From positions 318,501 to 382,500 of the forward strand of contig CALZFC010000133.1 in NCBI GenBank assembly GCA_945643635.1: a stretch of 64,000 nt of DNA, given 5' to 3'. This document shows, one piece after another, positions 30,112 through 41,410 of this stretch. The notes beneath the pieces are model-generated. The model saw nothing but the letters and a program-made list of their open reading frames with translations. It had not been told where the DNA came from and ran no database searches. The stretch's first letter is position 1; each line of letters opens with the position of its first letter. This DNA is from Allodiplogaster sudhausi. Its lineage: Eukaryota; Nematoda; Chromadorea; Rhabditida; Diplogasteridae. The position numbers were made by a program, and so were the translations under genes.

Positions 30112-31552
30112 TCTGTAAATCAAAACAGACTAATTGACAGGATTGTGGAAGGCCTGTCAGCATGCCTGTCGATCAGCCTTCCAAAAGCGCGCAGGAAGGC
30201 TTACTGGCAGGATTGTTTTGTTAGGTGCACCAGGCATTATTTGTAAATGTGACCCTGCATCTTCTTGTTAATCTGCACATTAATTTGTAAACTTCACTTT
30301 ACATTGTGCACAACAATGAAACACACTTTATATCCGCCATTTTCTGATTTTTCAATTACAGCTTAAAATACTTATTTGTAAAAAGATTCATAGTCTAAAA
30401 GTGAATATAAGTCTAAACGACGGTTCAAAATAAGAGTATACACAGAAAGTCAGCCTTAGAAATGGCATAAAACGAACAGGAAAACGATTAAGCAAGCACT
30501 TGACTTAATATGGGTTATTTTTTTAAATGAAAGACGATCATTCGCAAAGCAATCACTACCAAGCAAGTTAATATTGCGCGGAGAGGAGTTAAGGATCATC
30601 AGAAGTATATCCTCGATTCCGGTTGGCGACTCTGCGCATGCCAACGACAACCCTCTCCACGATGACGGGAGAGCGGCCGAAGCGGCGAGAGAGAAGCCAC
30701 TCCACGTGCTGCCTCACCACTCGCCACACAACGCCGTCCACTTGCCACGATATTACAATTAGAAAAATCCTACAATCCCTAACCTGGGTGATTCCTTCGC
30801 ATCGATGCCGTACTCGGTCTTGATTTCCTCGCGGAAATGATCACGTATGACAGCATCGAGCCAAAGTCCCTTCTTAAAGCAAGATACAATAGGGTACCGG
30901 AAACTCGTCCTTTTTTAAAGCAGCAAAAAGAGCATCACTTGACACTCACAAAAACAAACTAACTGAGACAACGCAATCAACGGCCTTCTTGACTTCCGGA
31001 ACATTCGTCTCGATGATGGTGCGCAGCTTCGTGAGCAGAGCAGAGAGTTCCTTCATTGAACTTCTACCGCTAAATTAAAGTACGAACCTGAGCCGGATGG
31101 CAAGGAGATCGGGTGTGAAAAGGTCTTCGCGGTGTTGATTAGCAGCAAGGCGTAGCGCCGATCGAAACGAAACGGCGTGATTGCTCGCAATTCGCATCTA
31201 GCACTTAATAAGCACATAATTATGCGAAAATGGCAACTGCAAGAACCAGAACTTCAAGAAACCACTCTATCAAAAAATAAATCACAACAACCACTAAACT
31301 TGTCTAAACTTGTTCTCTAGGTGTAATTTCAGAATTAGGCATTTTCGAAATTCTTGTCAGTTAGGCTTCCAACTCCTGTTGATAGGCCTTCCAGCAGAAA
31401 TTCTTGCCAATTGGCCTTCCAATTTTTGCAACTTGCCAGTTAGCCTTCCCGGTGTGTACAAACTTGTCAGTTAGCCTTCTTGCCGGCAAATCCTGCCAGC
31501 TAGTCTTCTTGTGTCAACATTCCTGTCAGTTGGCCTGTTTTCATTTACAGAG
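30112..31552. mobile_element. 1.44-kb TA-flanked inverted-repeat transposon with cargo
   Basis: Left end CTCTGTAAATCAAAACAG and right end, reverse complemented, CTCTGTAAATGAAAACAGG are flanked by TA (30110-30111 and 31553-31554). The paralogous empty site elsewhere reads GTTGAATATCTTCTCG, matching the join of the two flanks with a single TA. Similarity between the ends continues inward for about 36 bases. Beyond it each end carries several copies of a CCAGTTGGCCTTCC-like motif (about 30,134-30,225 and 31,350-31,545). TA duplication is typical of Tc1/mariner-type elements, but no such transposase is seen. The interior has GC-rich exon-like stretches on the minus strand. Confidence 0.75.
30597..31198 (-). 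pseudogene. Possible multi-exon gene or captured gene fragment inside the transposon
   Basis: On the minus strand four GC-rich exon-like blocks are open. Block a (31198 to about 31088) begins MRIASNHAVSFRSALRLAAN. Block b (about 31055-30962) begins MKELSALLTKLRTIIETN and continues VPEVKKAVDCVVS to a GTTAGT donor. Block c (about 30872-30786) begins KGLWLDAVIRDHFREEIKTE and ends KESP at AG|GTTAGG. Block d (about 30755-30600) includes VVRQHVEWLLSRRFGRSPV and a stop. Introns b-c (about 90 nt) and c-d are plausible. The gap between a and b is only 18 nt by the best donor and acceptor, too short for an intron. I do not recognise the protein. It may be transposon-encoded or a captured host gene. Confidence 0.4.
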
Positions 31553-32100
31553 TATCTTCTCGAGTTTGAAAGTCTAAAAAGATGGATAAAATTACCTGAA
31601 TTTTATATATTCGCAATATTTAGACATTTTAGTTTATATTCTCTAACCAGGCAGCTGCCAACGTTTGGCATCCAAACGTGCAAAAAGAGGTTTATGAAAT
31701 AATTTATTTCTTCAATAATTATTTTATTAAAGAAAATAATACATTTCCATTTTGCGTATCCGGCTGGAAACCCAAATTTTTCCACTGCTGAAACTGAAGT
31801 TTGTATGATATCATAAAAGTAAAGAATTTCATGTTTTCTCATTTATGCTAAATGTCCTAATTTTGCAATTTCCACAACCTCCCCGTTCTGGAAGTTAAAA
31901 AGCTCGTAATTGCTGCACTTCAAGTACAACCTGACTGGTTTAAAAGTCGATTTTCAACGTGATGCCTTCATTCTCCTCTCTGCTTCTCCTCTCCACCAGT
32001 TGGAAGTGGGTTCGCGTTCCTCTCACTCTCACTTTTCATTCGTCCCCTCTTTTTCTCTAATTCTCAGTGGGTATAATCTCTAACTCCACTATTTTTCCCC
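31553..32100 (+). promoter_or_regulatory. B2 upstream block
   Basis: The conserved block preceding B genes (CAGCTGCCAACGTTTGGC, TATCCGGCTGGAAACCC, TTCAAGTACAACCTGACTGG) is present. The TATA motif is degenerate (GGTTTAAAAGTC at about 31,937), which may weaken this promoter relative to B1, B4 and B5. Confidence 0.55.
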
Positions 32101-32216
32101 GATTATATACTCCACTCTGTTTCCCCTGTGCATCTCTGAACTATTTTTCTTAATTCCCCAGTATTTTAATGGAAAACTTTACAATTTTCTTATATTTCCA
32201 GGGAATCTCGAAGAGA

Positions 32217-33916
32217 ATGAAGCGGATGGCCCTGGCTGCTTTCCTCTTTTTCTGCCTCCTGGCGACCGCGGGTTTCTTTTTATGAATAAATTTTCGAATA
32301 TTTATTAATAATAAAAAAATTCATTTACTATTATAAATAAATACAGTTATGTGTTAAGGGAGAAGAGAAAACTAAATTAGTAACCATTTTTTTCAGTTTG
32401 CTTCGATCCGTCGGCCCCTGACGACCACTTCTCATCCGGAATGAGCAGCTTTGGACTTTTCAACGAGGAATTCGACGGCCAGACGCATACTGTATATGGG
32501 AACATTGTTCAGAACTCCTTTGAATCCCTGCTCTCTTTCTTGAAATGCGGTTTTACGTTGATAACATTATAATGCGATTATATGAGGCCCCCCCCCCCCG
32601 CCTTTCACAGTATCAAAAGTGCCTCTCCTCTCACACCTTACAGTGTACTTTTCTTGAGCTCGAAAAATCCTCCTTATAATTCAGGGTATCGAATACGTCA
32701 TCAACCACACGGCCGGCGATCCGTTTGACAGCTGCCCCTTCGGCTTCGCACTCGCAGTCGCGCCCAGCCTGAAGCCATTCGGAAACGGCACGGATTGCGT
32801 GAACTTTTCATGTGCATTTATTTTATCGCCAAGAAACCGATACCATGAACAGAACTGATAATGGCCTTCCTTATCTTCCAACATTCATCAACTGAATACT
32901 CGGATTGCAGTTGAGTGTGTTGTCGGAGCGAGACACGAAGCGAATGCGAGTGCGCGTTTGCTGACAGAGAACGAGGCGAAGTATCCGAGAAACGTGTTGA
33001 GCCTGCTCTTGTCGACCCAAGAATTCTACTGATAAAAGTATTATTTTGAGCAACACGAGAATATCTTTTTGGGGGAAAATCGCAAGTGAAAAAGATAGTA
33101 TATTAATTCTGGCCTTTTACCATTAGGTATCTGAATGAGAAGCGAATCAACGCTGTCGACGAGTGGCGACTTGATTATCACATGCGGGAAACCATGCTTG
33201 GCAACAAGACTGATGCCCTTCGTCTTCCCTACCACCTGAAGTACCTCAATGGACAGCTCGTGCCCGTTCCATTCTCTACCAAAGCCGCCACCTGCTGCAT
33301 GCGCCGTCGTCTCTCGGATCTCGATGACACCTTCTTCCCTCGCCACCCTCTCATCGGAATGGGCCGTCATACGCTGAAGCTTGGCGACAAGGTCGCCAAG
33401 GAGAATGTCCCCTATGTCTACTCTAAGTCGGACTCATGTCCGGACGGTTTCGTGCATGCAATCATCACGGACCCGAAGGTTAGGATGCACATTCGGAATT
33501 GTCGCGCAAGAGCACTATAATATTATATTTCAATTTGTGTTTTAGTTATGTCAAAATATTTTAAATTTGATTACAAAATTTCTTCGATGACTTCACGTTC
33601 ACAGCAGCAAAAGTATCTCCATATTTAACAGATCGTCGTGCCAGGGAACTTGAGCTGCTGGGTGGCAGCTTATGGTACTGTGATGATCGATTCGAACACT
33701 CGGACGAACATCACTGCCATGCGACGCGCCTTTAAGTGGAAGCTGGATGGCATGTCCTATCCGATTGCGGAGGAGCTTTGGGCGGAGGGCGAGCCCCAAG
33801 TTTCTGCAAGTAATGATGCAGTTCTAACGATTCCAAAAGAGGCCATCTATTACGGTGGCGGAAGGCTGCGCGTCGGCCATGGCGATCGTAATCTATGTTG
33901 CATGAAGTGGTCATGA
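32217..33916 (+). pseudogene. Family B copy B2: near-complete, exon 4 donor deleted
   Basis: Exons are 32217-32271 (MKRMALAAFLFFCLLATA), 32397-32491 (VCFDPSAPDDHFSSGMSSFG), 32685 to about 32820 (GIEYVINHTAGDPFDSCPFG; exact donor uncertain), 32911-33031 (ECVVGARHEANASARLL), 33127-33478 (YLNEKRINAVDEW, ATCCMRRRLSDLDDTFFPRH, HAIITDPK) and 33632-33916 (IVVPGNLSCWVAAYG, FKWKLDGMSYPIAEELWAEG, NLCCMKWS). All large exons are open and both CCM motifs are intact. At the exon 4 end the bases GCAAGT, which are the donor in B1 and B5, are missing and the reading runs into TGA. This is the least damaged B copy. AATAAAGGG is at about 34,137. Secreted product, function unknown. Confidence 0.75.
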
Positions 33917-35280
33917 AAAGGTTCTTTTTTTGAAAAATTGTTGTGATGAATCATTTAATTGTTTAAAAAAACAGACGTTCTAACATAGATCCAGACTCGG
34001 CGCAATTTTTTTTTAAATTTAACCTGAAGATCTCATTTATTTTTTTATCATAGAAAGTCTAATTTCGGTCTGACATGTTTGCTACCATTTAGGAATGATC
34101 GAACGGCTCTTCACTTCCGCCCGTTTTTTTCGAATTCAATAAAGGGCGTTTTCATTGTTCTCCAGTTCCTTTTCCATCGCACATTTATTATTGGTGCATT
34201 CTTCTAGGAGTAATGAACTACCGTTGTTCAACTCCACACGACTTTGTGAAATTATTGTCTAAAGATCATGATCATCATTTGATTAGCTTGTGATAAAAAG
34301 GAAAGAAATAGTAAAAAACATTCTTTTATACTTTTCAATGTGACCGTCTTTTCTTGAGAACTATGTACGTATTTATGGGAAGACGGATTGTGAGGAGATA
34401 CGATTAGGAAGCAGAAAATTTGCCTTGAATATGTAAAGACAGTGAAACATACAAATGCAAATATTCCCTAAACAATCCCTATAGAAATGCATATTAATAA
34501 GTTGAGTCTATTTATTAGTCATGGCATGTATCTATCACGTTTCCGGTGAAAAAAGGAGCAAGCAGGTTCATTAATTCAGATTTGGTGGGGAAAAAATGTA
34601 ATTTTCTATATAGGGGTTTAAAATACAAATTTTATTATGCCACTCCCGAAATGGAAGCTATGTGAAGATGGATTGTGAGGACATGCCATACTGGAGGAAA
34701 ATCCTCTGTTCAGTTCTTCTGGATCGGCGTGGCCTTCGCAGTCTCAGTGTTCATTTCTTTATTTATAACAAGTTCCGAATGTCCGCACGGCTTCTATCTT
34801 CCGTCCCTTTCTATTTAAAGGATGTATTTCCTGTTTTCCAGTCTTTGCAATATCACAAATGATTGATGTCTTTTCTTGGAAGATTATGGAATGGGAATGT
34901 TCAACGTTACGCGAATTCATGATATTATTATTTTATTTTTCCTTGGCGGTAATCGAGTAATGAACTCGATCTCGCTCTGGAATGAGACAATGAGTGGGCT
35001 AAAGCGACACTGCTTTCCGGGGCTCAGAAACTGCGCGAATACTATTTGTGAGTTCTCTACTTTTAATTGCAATGCCGCCTATTGCAATTAAAGATGGAGA
35101 AATCACAAATACTTTTTGTGGAAGCTGATAGGACGGCAGTTTTATTCGCGCAGATTTGTGAAGAATCTATAACACCTGTTTAAGCCTAATCTTTTACATG
35201 ACTTGAGGTACTTATGTAGCTATAAATAAATCATCAGTTTGCACTCCTAGTTCAAGAACCCAACATGACCTTTCCGTCGC
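33917..35280. other. B2-C4 spacer
   Basis: Holds the B2 3' end with AATAAA at about 34,137, a solo B/D upstream-block fragment near 34,540-34,660, and E spacer repeat copy 2 (about 34,950-35,260). No coding exon is seen. Confidence 0.55.
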
Positions 35281-35551
35281 ATGAGTTTAATCATGAGTTC
35301 AACTATTTCAAAATGATTACGAAATATGCTAGACATGAGGAAAGATAAGAGAAATCAATCATTTCACTTAAATTCCTCAATCGCAGACGGTCTCTTCGCT
35401 TCGGTTTAATCTTTCCCATCAATTTTTTTATCTCTACTCAGCTTATTCCTTCTAGAATTAGCCTTTCAATCAGAAAAGTAATACCCACTTTTAGAAAATA
35501 GAAAAAAAGAAGAAGCTAAAGCCAATAATATTTTTTTCAGGCAGAATAATA

Positions 35552-36196
35552 ATGCGAGTTATGTTCGTCTTCTCTGTCCTTGCACTCCTGGCCGGCGTTT
35601 CTCTTCTTCTGCCACCGGCCGCTGCCTTCGGAGTCAAGGCTCTCTTTGGCCTTTCCTGTCCGAATATCAAGGAGAACCAAACAACTGTCGAGTTGTACGA
35701 GTCCACGTGGGAAGGTCAAAAGCGTTATTGCCAGCTAAAAAAAAGCGCCCTGGGCACAAGACTTCAGTTAAATTTGATGGAATCAAATGGATATTAACTC
35801 GAGCACACGAGGAATGTCAAAAGAGGCAGTTGTTGTCGCTTATGAAATCATTTAGGCGACCCCGTTTGGCGCAGATTTGGTAATGTCTACGTCAATGACG
35901 ACAAAGCTACGGAGATCGCATCCAATGGAAAAGTCAGTTAGATTGCATTACTATGGAGTAAAGAAGGAGTAAATGTCAAATTTATTATGGATCGACATAT
36001 TTATTATGTTTTATATTTCGGTTTGGGTTACTGTACATTTCATTGCAAGGATTTCTACCTGAACATCACTCACAAGTGCAACTGTGAAGTCAATGCGACC
36101 ACCTTCTTCCGTCTCCCGCCAAACCGAGGAAATGCCAGCTATTGCATTGATCTCTTCACGAATTCCATGTGTCCCGCAAAGTCGTCTTTCCCTTAA
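35552..36196 (+). CDS. Family C copy C4: transthyretin-like secreted protein, complete frame
   Basis: Exons 35552-35714, 35856-35932 and 36050-36196 join in phase to 387 nt (129 codons with stop). The signal peptide MRVMFVFSVLALLAG is followed by FGVKALFGLSCPNIKENQTT, a VELYE strand, NVYVNDDKATEIASNG, DFYLNITHKCNCEVNATTF and FRLPPNRGNASYCIDL, with a last cysteine in MCPAK. The order of strands and the LNITHxCNC element suggest a divergent nematode transthyretin-like fold. The acceptor used in C3 and C5 (TTACAG) has become TTTCAT here; I use the next AG (CATTGCAAG), which drops two codons but keeps the frame. A TTTTTTTCAG acceptor lies 11 bases before the ATG, and AATAAAAGAGG follows at about 36,210. 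With C2 it is the best candidate for a working C gene, and it retains the normal upstream block. Confidence 0.65.
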
Positions 36197-36335
36197 TAGA
36201 GTCCGGAGAATAAAAGAGGGCATTTTGTTATGCAATCAAGCTGTGAGCATTTCTCATGCATTCATGTAGTTTCAATTCCTCGTGAATATCTTCTTGCTTG
36301 AAAGGATGAAGATTTTGTAAAATTTCACGAATAAT

Positions 36336-36749
36336 TTATTTATTTTATTTATTTATTGTGCATCAATTAATACTATAATCAATCAATGTGTCAACACATG
36401 GAAAAGAACTGAGAAGATTGAGACTAAACAGAGAGGGATAGAGATACTAATATTGCAGGAAATTGCACAGGGGAATGAATTTGAGAGTGAACCGGTAGAA
36501 TATTGAACTAGCATGAAAATACGTCAGTATGCTTGAGGAGATAAGGGGAGTTAGGAGATCAGATATCCGGCACTCTAACAATGTCAAGTTGAGACAGTAG
36601 CTGAGTATTAAGCCTAGTTTTTGCGACAAATAGAGGTGGGGCCGATACAAATGCGGAGGGGGACTGTGAATACCATCTAGAAGTTCTATATGCAAAGGAA
36701 CAGAAAAGGATGTTGATCCTAGTTGTTGGAAAAAAATTAAAGGCAATAT
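36336..36749 (-). mobile_element. Probable retroelement 3' fragment with AATAAA-type tail
   Basis: Comparison of the C4 and C1 3' flanks shows about 414 extra bases here between CACGAATAAT and TAAAAATCAAG. On the minus strand the insertion ends in CAATAAATAAATAAAATAAA, a tail common at LINE or SINE 3' ends. A minus-strand frame runs through it but shows no motif I recognise. Target duplication is not clear. Confidence 0.5.
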
Positions 36750-36989
36750 GTAAAAATCAAGATAAAGACATTGAGTCTCTTCAGTACTCGTTGTAATTAA
36801 TAAAAAATATGTATCGTTTATCGGGCTTGCATATTTAAGAGTTGTACTTTCATCTCTTCTCCAATATTTGGCATCCAAACGTGCGAAAGGGAGCGTATAT
36901 ATTAATTCAGATCTGAATTTTTTTGGCATTTTCCATATCGTATTTTAGATCCAAATTTTCTAACTCCATTTCTAATGTTGGTTTACCTG

Positions 36990-37431
36990 CAGGGGTGGCC
37001 GCCCGGTCCGGCCGAGGCCGACCCTGGGGGCCGGGGCTGACCTCGGGGGCCGGGGCTGACCTCGGGGGCCGGGGCTGACCTCGGGGGCCGGGGCCGGGGC
37101 CTACCCTAGGGGCCGGGGCCGTGAATAATTGAACGAAGTTCACCTCCTAGTTGAACAACATGAGCCAATTTATGATGAAAAGTGCCTCAATTTCTATCGT
37201 ATGCGTTTTTTTCTCAATTTTTTATGAATTTTTCCCCGAAGCAGATTTTTATTAGAAAAATTTTAAGATTTGGGACCGGGGCCTCCTTCGGGGCCGACTC
37301 CGGGGGCTGGGGCCGAAATCGGCGGCCGGGGCTGAAATCGGCGGCCGGGGCCGGGGTTGATCACGGGGGCCGGGGCCGGAGCCTACCTTTGGGGCCTGGG
37401 GCCGGATAATTTCGGCCCCCGGCCACCCCTG
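36990..37431. mobile_element. hAT-type non-autonomous DNA transposon (442 bp)
   Basis: Perfect 11-bp terminal inverted repeats (CAGGGGTGGCC at the left, GGCCACCCCTG at the right) are flanked by an exact 8-bp duplication, TTTACCTG (36982-36989 and 37432-37439). An 8-bp duplication and CAGGGGTGG-type ends are hallmarks of the hAT superfamily. The empty site is seen at 47,553 (TAGTTTACCTGATATCATG). The interior is strongly G/C-rich with repeats of GGGGGCCGGGGCTGACCTC on both sides of an AT-rich centre. No transposase is encoded. Confidence 0.9.
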
Positions 37432-37569
37432 TTTACCTGATATCATGAAAGTGAAAGGTTTCTTTTATTCCGAATAATTAATTTTCGATCCTTCGGCGGC
37501 CACTTGCGTGTCCCATTTTTGGTCACAATTTTGGATGGAACATTAAATGTGCGTCACATTTTTTTCTGT

Positions 37570-37680
37570 GTGTTCCTCCAGAGAATAAAGAGAGCATTTC
37601 GAAATGAAAATCGTGAAAATGTGAGCTTTTCTCTTGCAATCTTTAAATTTGAAATTACTGTTGAAATAAATTAAAATATG
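37570..37680 (+). pseudogene. Family C 3' end remnant upstream of B3
   Basis: TTCCTCCAGAGAATAAAGAG, GAAAATGTGAGCTTTTCTC and following bases match the polyadenylation region seen after the C exon 3 remnants at 30,000, 44,040 and 57,080. The coding part has been lost here. Confidence 0.5.
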
Positions 37681-38376
37681 GATAAAATTACGTGAATTTC
37701 TTATATTCGCAATATTCAGAAATTGGAAGAATATTTTGAGTCGCCCTTTTAGTTCTCATGGTGTTACATTCTCAAACGAGGCAGCTGCCAACGTTTGGCA
37801 TCCAAACGTGCAAAAAAAGGTTTATCAAATAATTTCTTTATTCAATAATTATTTTATTAAAGAAAATGCTACATTTACATTTTGCATATCCGGTTGGAAA
37901 CCCAAATTTTTCATGCAACTGCTGAAACGGAAGTTTCCATGATATCATAAAAGTAAAGAATTTCTTGTATTCTCACATTATCCTTGTCATCTTATGCTAA
38001 ATGTCTTTATTTTCCTGTATAAACGTGCAATTTCCACCTCTTCCCGATTGTGGAATTTAAAAAGTTCGTTTTTGCTGCACTTCAAGTACAACCTGACTGG
38101 TATAAAACTTGATTTTCGAGGTGATGCCTTCATTCTCCTCGTTGTTTCTCCTCTCCACCAGTTGGAAGTGTGTTCGCTTCCTCTCACTCTCGCTTTTCAT
38201 TCTTCCCCTCTTTTTTTAATCCCCAGTCGGTTTAATCTCTTACTCCACAATTTTTCCCCATCTATTTACTCCACTCTGTTTCTGCTGTGCATCTCTAAAC
38301 TTTTTTCTCTTAATTCCCCAGTATTTTAATAGGAAACCTTACCATTTTCTTAAATTTCCAGGGAATCTCGAAGAGA

Positions 38377-39681
38377 ATGAAGCGGATGGCCCTGGCTGCT
38401 TTCGTCTTTTTCTGCCTCCTGGCGTCCGCGGGTTCCTTATTATAACACAATTTTTAATATAAAAAATTTTGTTCAATATAATAAATCATACAGTTATGTA
38501 TAAATGGAGAAGAGAAGACTAAAAGTATCTAACTAAAAGTGTTTTGATAGTGGCCATTTCTTCTTTTCAGCCTGTTTCGATCCGTTGGCACCTTACAGCA
38601 ACAACGAGTTCGGAATGAGCAGCCTTGGATTTTTCAACGAGACTATCGACGGCCACAATTACACTGTACATGGGAGCTTCATTTAGAAAATTTTTTTGAA
38701 TCCTAGTTCTCTTTCCTGACACGCGATAGGGTATAATTAAAACCAATAGAACTTCGGTGGCCCGGCCAGTTTGAACATGTAAAGTTGGCATTTTTTTCGG
38801 CGTTTCCACAGTATTATCAGATAGCTCCCTCGTTTCCAAAGTCAAAGACGAAATCTCTCATGCATTACAGTGCCCTTTCTAGAGTTTTTTTCGTTGATTT
38901 TAAAGTTCTCTCTCTAAAAAACTTTTTCAATAAAATTCAGGATGTCGAATACGTCATCAACCACACGCTCGGCGATCCGTTTGACAGCTGCCCCTTCGGC
39001 TTCGCGCTCGCAGTCACGCCAAGCCTGAAGCCATTCGAAAACGGCGGTCCGGAGGAATGTCCGCTATTTCTTCTTAGTTTCAAAGGAAAGCACGAACTGA
39101 TTGTGACATTCCTTCACTTGTAATATCAATCAACTGAATACTCGTGTTGCAGTTGATGGTGTTGTCGGAGCGAGACACGAAGCGAATTCGAACGCGAGGG
39201 TGCTGACTAATGGGGAGTTGAACTGGGGGAACGTGGACGGAATAAGAAAGACGCTTAAGACGAATCTCCAATTCCACTGACAAGTGATTGAAGTATATTA
39301 TTTTGGGCAAGATGAAATATTTATGCCTGAAAATAGAAATTAACAAAAGAATATTCACCTATTGCCTTTAGGTATCTGAATGAGAATCGAATTGGCGCTG
39401 TCGACCAAGAGCAAATTTTTTTTTTGGTGAAAGACACCATTACATTAAACAATACAGATGCCCTTCGTCTTCCCTATCACCTTAAACATTACTATTGAAC
39501 GTCGCTCGAGCCCGTTCCGTTCTCGGACAAAGCCAAAGCCTGCTGCATGCGTCGCCATCCGTCGGGCAGCACTAAACCCTCCTTCCCACTCTACCCCGAA
39601 ATCGGCAGGGGCCGCCGTTCGCTGGACGTTAGCCACATCACCGAGAATTTCCTCTATATATCTTATCCTATTAAAAATTAA
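38377..39681 (+). pseudogene. Family B copy B3: five exons with stops, last exon missing
   Basis: Exons are 38377-38431 (leader MKRMALAAFVFFCLLASA), 38571-38665 (ACFDPLAPYSNNEFGMSSLG), 38941 to about 39045 (DVEYVINHTLGDPFDSCPFG), 39153-39279 (VDGVVGARHEANSNARVL) and 39372 to about 39681 (YLNENRIGAVD, KACCMRRHPSGSTKPSFPLY). The exon 4 donor is changed from GCAAGT to ACAAGT, so reading enters TGA. Exon 5 has a TGA in the stretch HLKHYY and a poly-T run. The last exon with the second CCM motif is absent. A TATAAAAC box lies at 38,101. Confidence 0.75.
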
Positions 39682-40690
39682 CTTTGGAGAAAAGCATCCA
39701 AAGAATAAATTTTTTGTAAATCTCATACTAAGATCTTTTTTATTCATCATCATAAAAAATTATGATTTTTGTCAGATATTTTCGGGATTGTTTAGAATGA
39801 GCTCTGATTGTCCGGCTGGTCCTTCGCTTCCGTCCCTGTTCTATTTGAATAAAGGGAGTGTTCATGTTCTCCAGTCCACTTCTTTTCACTCAAATGCTTG
39901 CTGTCTTAATGGAAGGAAAGGAAATGGTCATCTTCAGGTTTACATGTATACGTAATTTGTTTTCCTAACTATTAAAAAAGTAAAATAAATATGGAGTTAA
40001 AAGTGAAGGATGAGTAATACAAATTGAAGCTTTTTTTTCTGTGAAACTATTTAGGATAAGAGTATGTCAGGTAGGAAACAAAAATGGTTCTTGGAGAGGC
40101 GAAGACTGTGAATCAGGGGTCACAATGAGAACCCAGAACCCTTATCTGGAAAAGTTTCAAAGATTGAACATCGCGAATACCTTGTCAACAAGTGATTTGT
40201 TACCTTCAACTGTTAGACAGTTGGAGCGGGCCAGGGGCACGTCTTGGGTCTTAGACCCCCCCCCCCCCTTGAGCCCTCGACCCAGTCCATCCATTGGCAC
40301 TCGAACCTCCTTCAACCCCCCCGTTTGGAATTTCGATGATTATGGAGTTGTAGTTTCAAGTTTCCGCACGTTCTTAACATGCCCTTTACGTCTATAGTAT
40401 AATTAATAGTATGTATTTCAACATAATTACGAAATATCATTCTCGACGAGTTGAAAGAGATGAGAAATCAATCATTTCACGTGCATTCCTCGCTCGCAGA
40501 CGGTCTTACTTCCCTTCGGTCTCGCGCTCCTTCGTTTAAATCTTTTCTCACCTTTTATTTATCTCCCTTCAACTTATTCTTTTTAGAGTTAGCTTTCTAA
40601 TCAGACAATTAAAAACGCTTCAAGATTTTGGTTGTTATCCTTTCAGAGATTCCATTAAATTAACTTTGAAATCTATAATATTTTTATGCA
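39682..40690. other. B3-C5 spacer
   Basis: B-type 3' flank with AATAAAGGG at about 39,846, then sequence with a poly-C run (about 40,255-40,269) and, from about 40,430, the family C upstream block (CATTTCACGTGC, CGCTCGCAGACGGTC). A C-rich stretch at about 40,225-40,330 has no counterpart in the other spacers. No exon is seen. Confidence 0.5.
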
Positions 40691-40698
40691 GAATAATA

Positions 40699-41410
40699 AT
40701 GCGAGTTATGTGCGTCTTCTCTGTCCTGGCACTCCTGGCCGGCGTTTCTCTTCTTCTGCCACCGACCGCTGCCTTCGGAGTCAAGGCTCTCTTTGGCCTT
40801 TCCTGTCCAAATATCAAGGACAACCGTGCAACTGTCTATTTGCTCGAGTAAATGTGGAATGGTCTGAAGCATTCTTTTGGAAAACTTTGCCCTTTAACGC
40901 CATTTCCGCTAAATTTGATTGGATTATTGCCGTGTAGGGTAGGTCAAAAGGGGTAGTTCATATTGCACAAGAATAAATCACACCCAATGTATAGAAATTA
41001 GTTATGCCTATTTAAATTATAGAAAAATAAAATGATTTAATTTAGGCACACGCGAGCTGCGTACCTCAACCGAAGTCATCATCAATGACCTCAATGCAAT
41101 GCAGGTCTCATCCAATGGAAAAGTTAGTTGATTGCGATTGTGTCTATTATGGAGTGAATCAACATGGTTCAAATAAGATATTATTTATCGATTTATCCTG
41201 CTTTAAATATTTCCAAAGGGTTACTACTGTACATTACAGGGCAAGGACTTCTACCTCTACATCTTACAAAATTGCAACTGCAAAATCCTTGCGAATACGA
41301 TCTTCCGTCTGCCACCAAACCGAGGAAATGAAAAGCAGAGCAGCGCTTGCATTGATCTCTTCAACAATTCCACGTGTTATCCAGCCAGCCGCAAAGGCGT
41401 CTCTCCCTGA
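40699..41410 (+). pseudogene. Family C copy C5: transthyretin-like, stop at end of exon 1
   Basis: Exons 40699-40861, 41046-41122 and 41240-41410 keep the normal lengths (163, 77 and 171). The signal peptide MRVMCVFSVLALLAGVSLLL and FGVKALFGLSCPNIKDN are intact, as are the exon 2 stretch VIINDLNAMQVSSNG and exon 3 GKDFYLYILQNCNCKILAN, IFRLPPNRGN and two later cysteines. A TAA at 40849-40851 replaces the Ser codon four codons before the exon end, giving a 50-residue product. The acceptor before exon 3 is the ancestral ACATTACAG. AATAAAGAAAAC follows at about 41,425. Confidence 0.65.

Noticed and set aside
30574..30823. Plus-strand frames with His/Arg-rich sequence inside the 1.44-kb element
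   Set aside because: They are the antisense of the better-supported minus-strand blocks, which have splice signals and more protein-like composition.
36447..36929. A 160-residue minus-strand frame as a gene
   Set aside because: It crosses the boundary between a probable retroelement insertion and the conserved B/D upstream block, and shows no motif.
36907..37446. Pro/Gly/Arg-rich frames on both strands
   Set aside because: They are translations of the G/C-rich interior of the hAT-type element.
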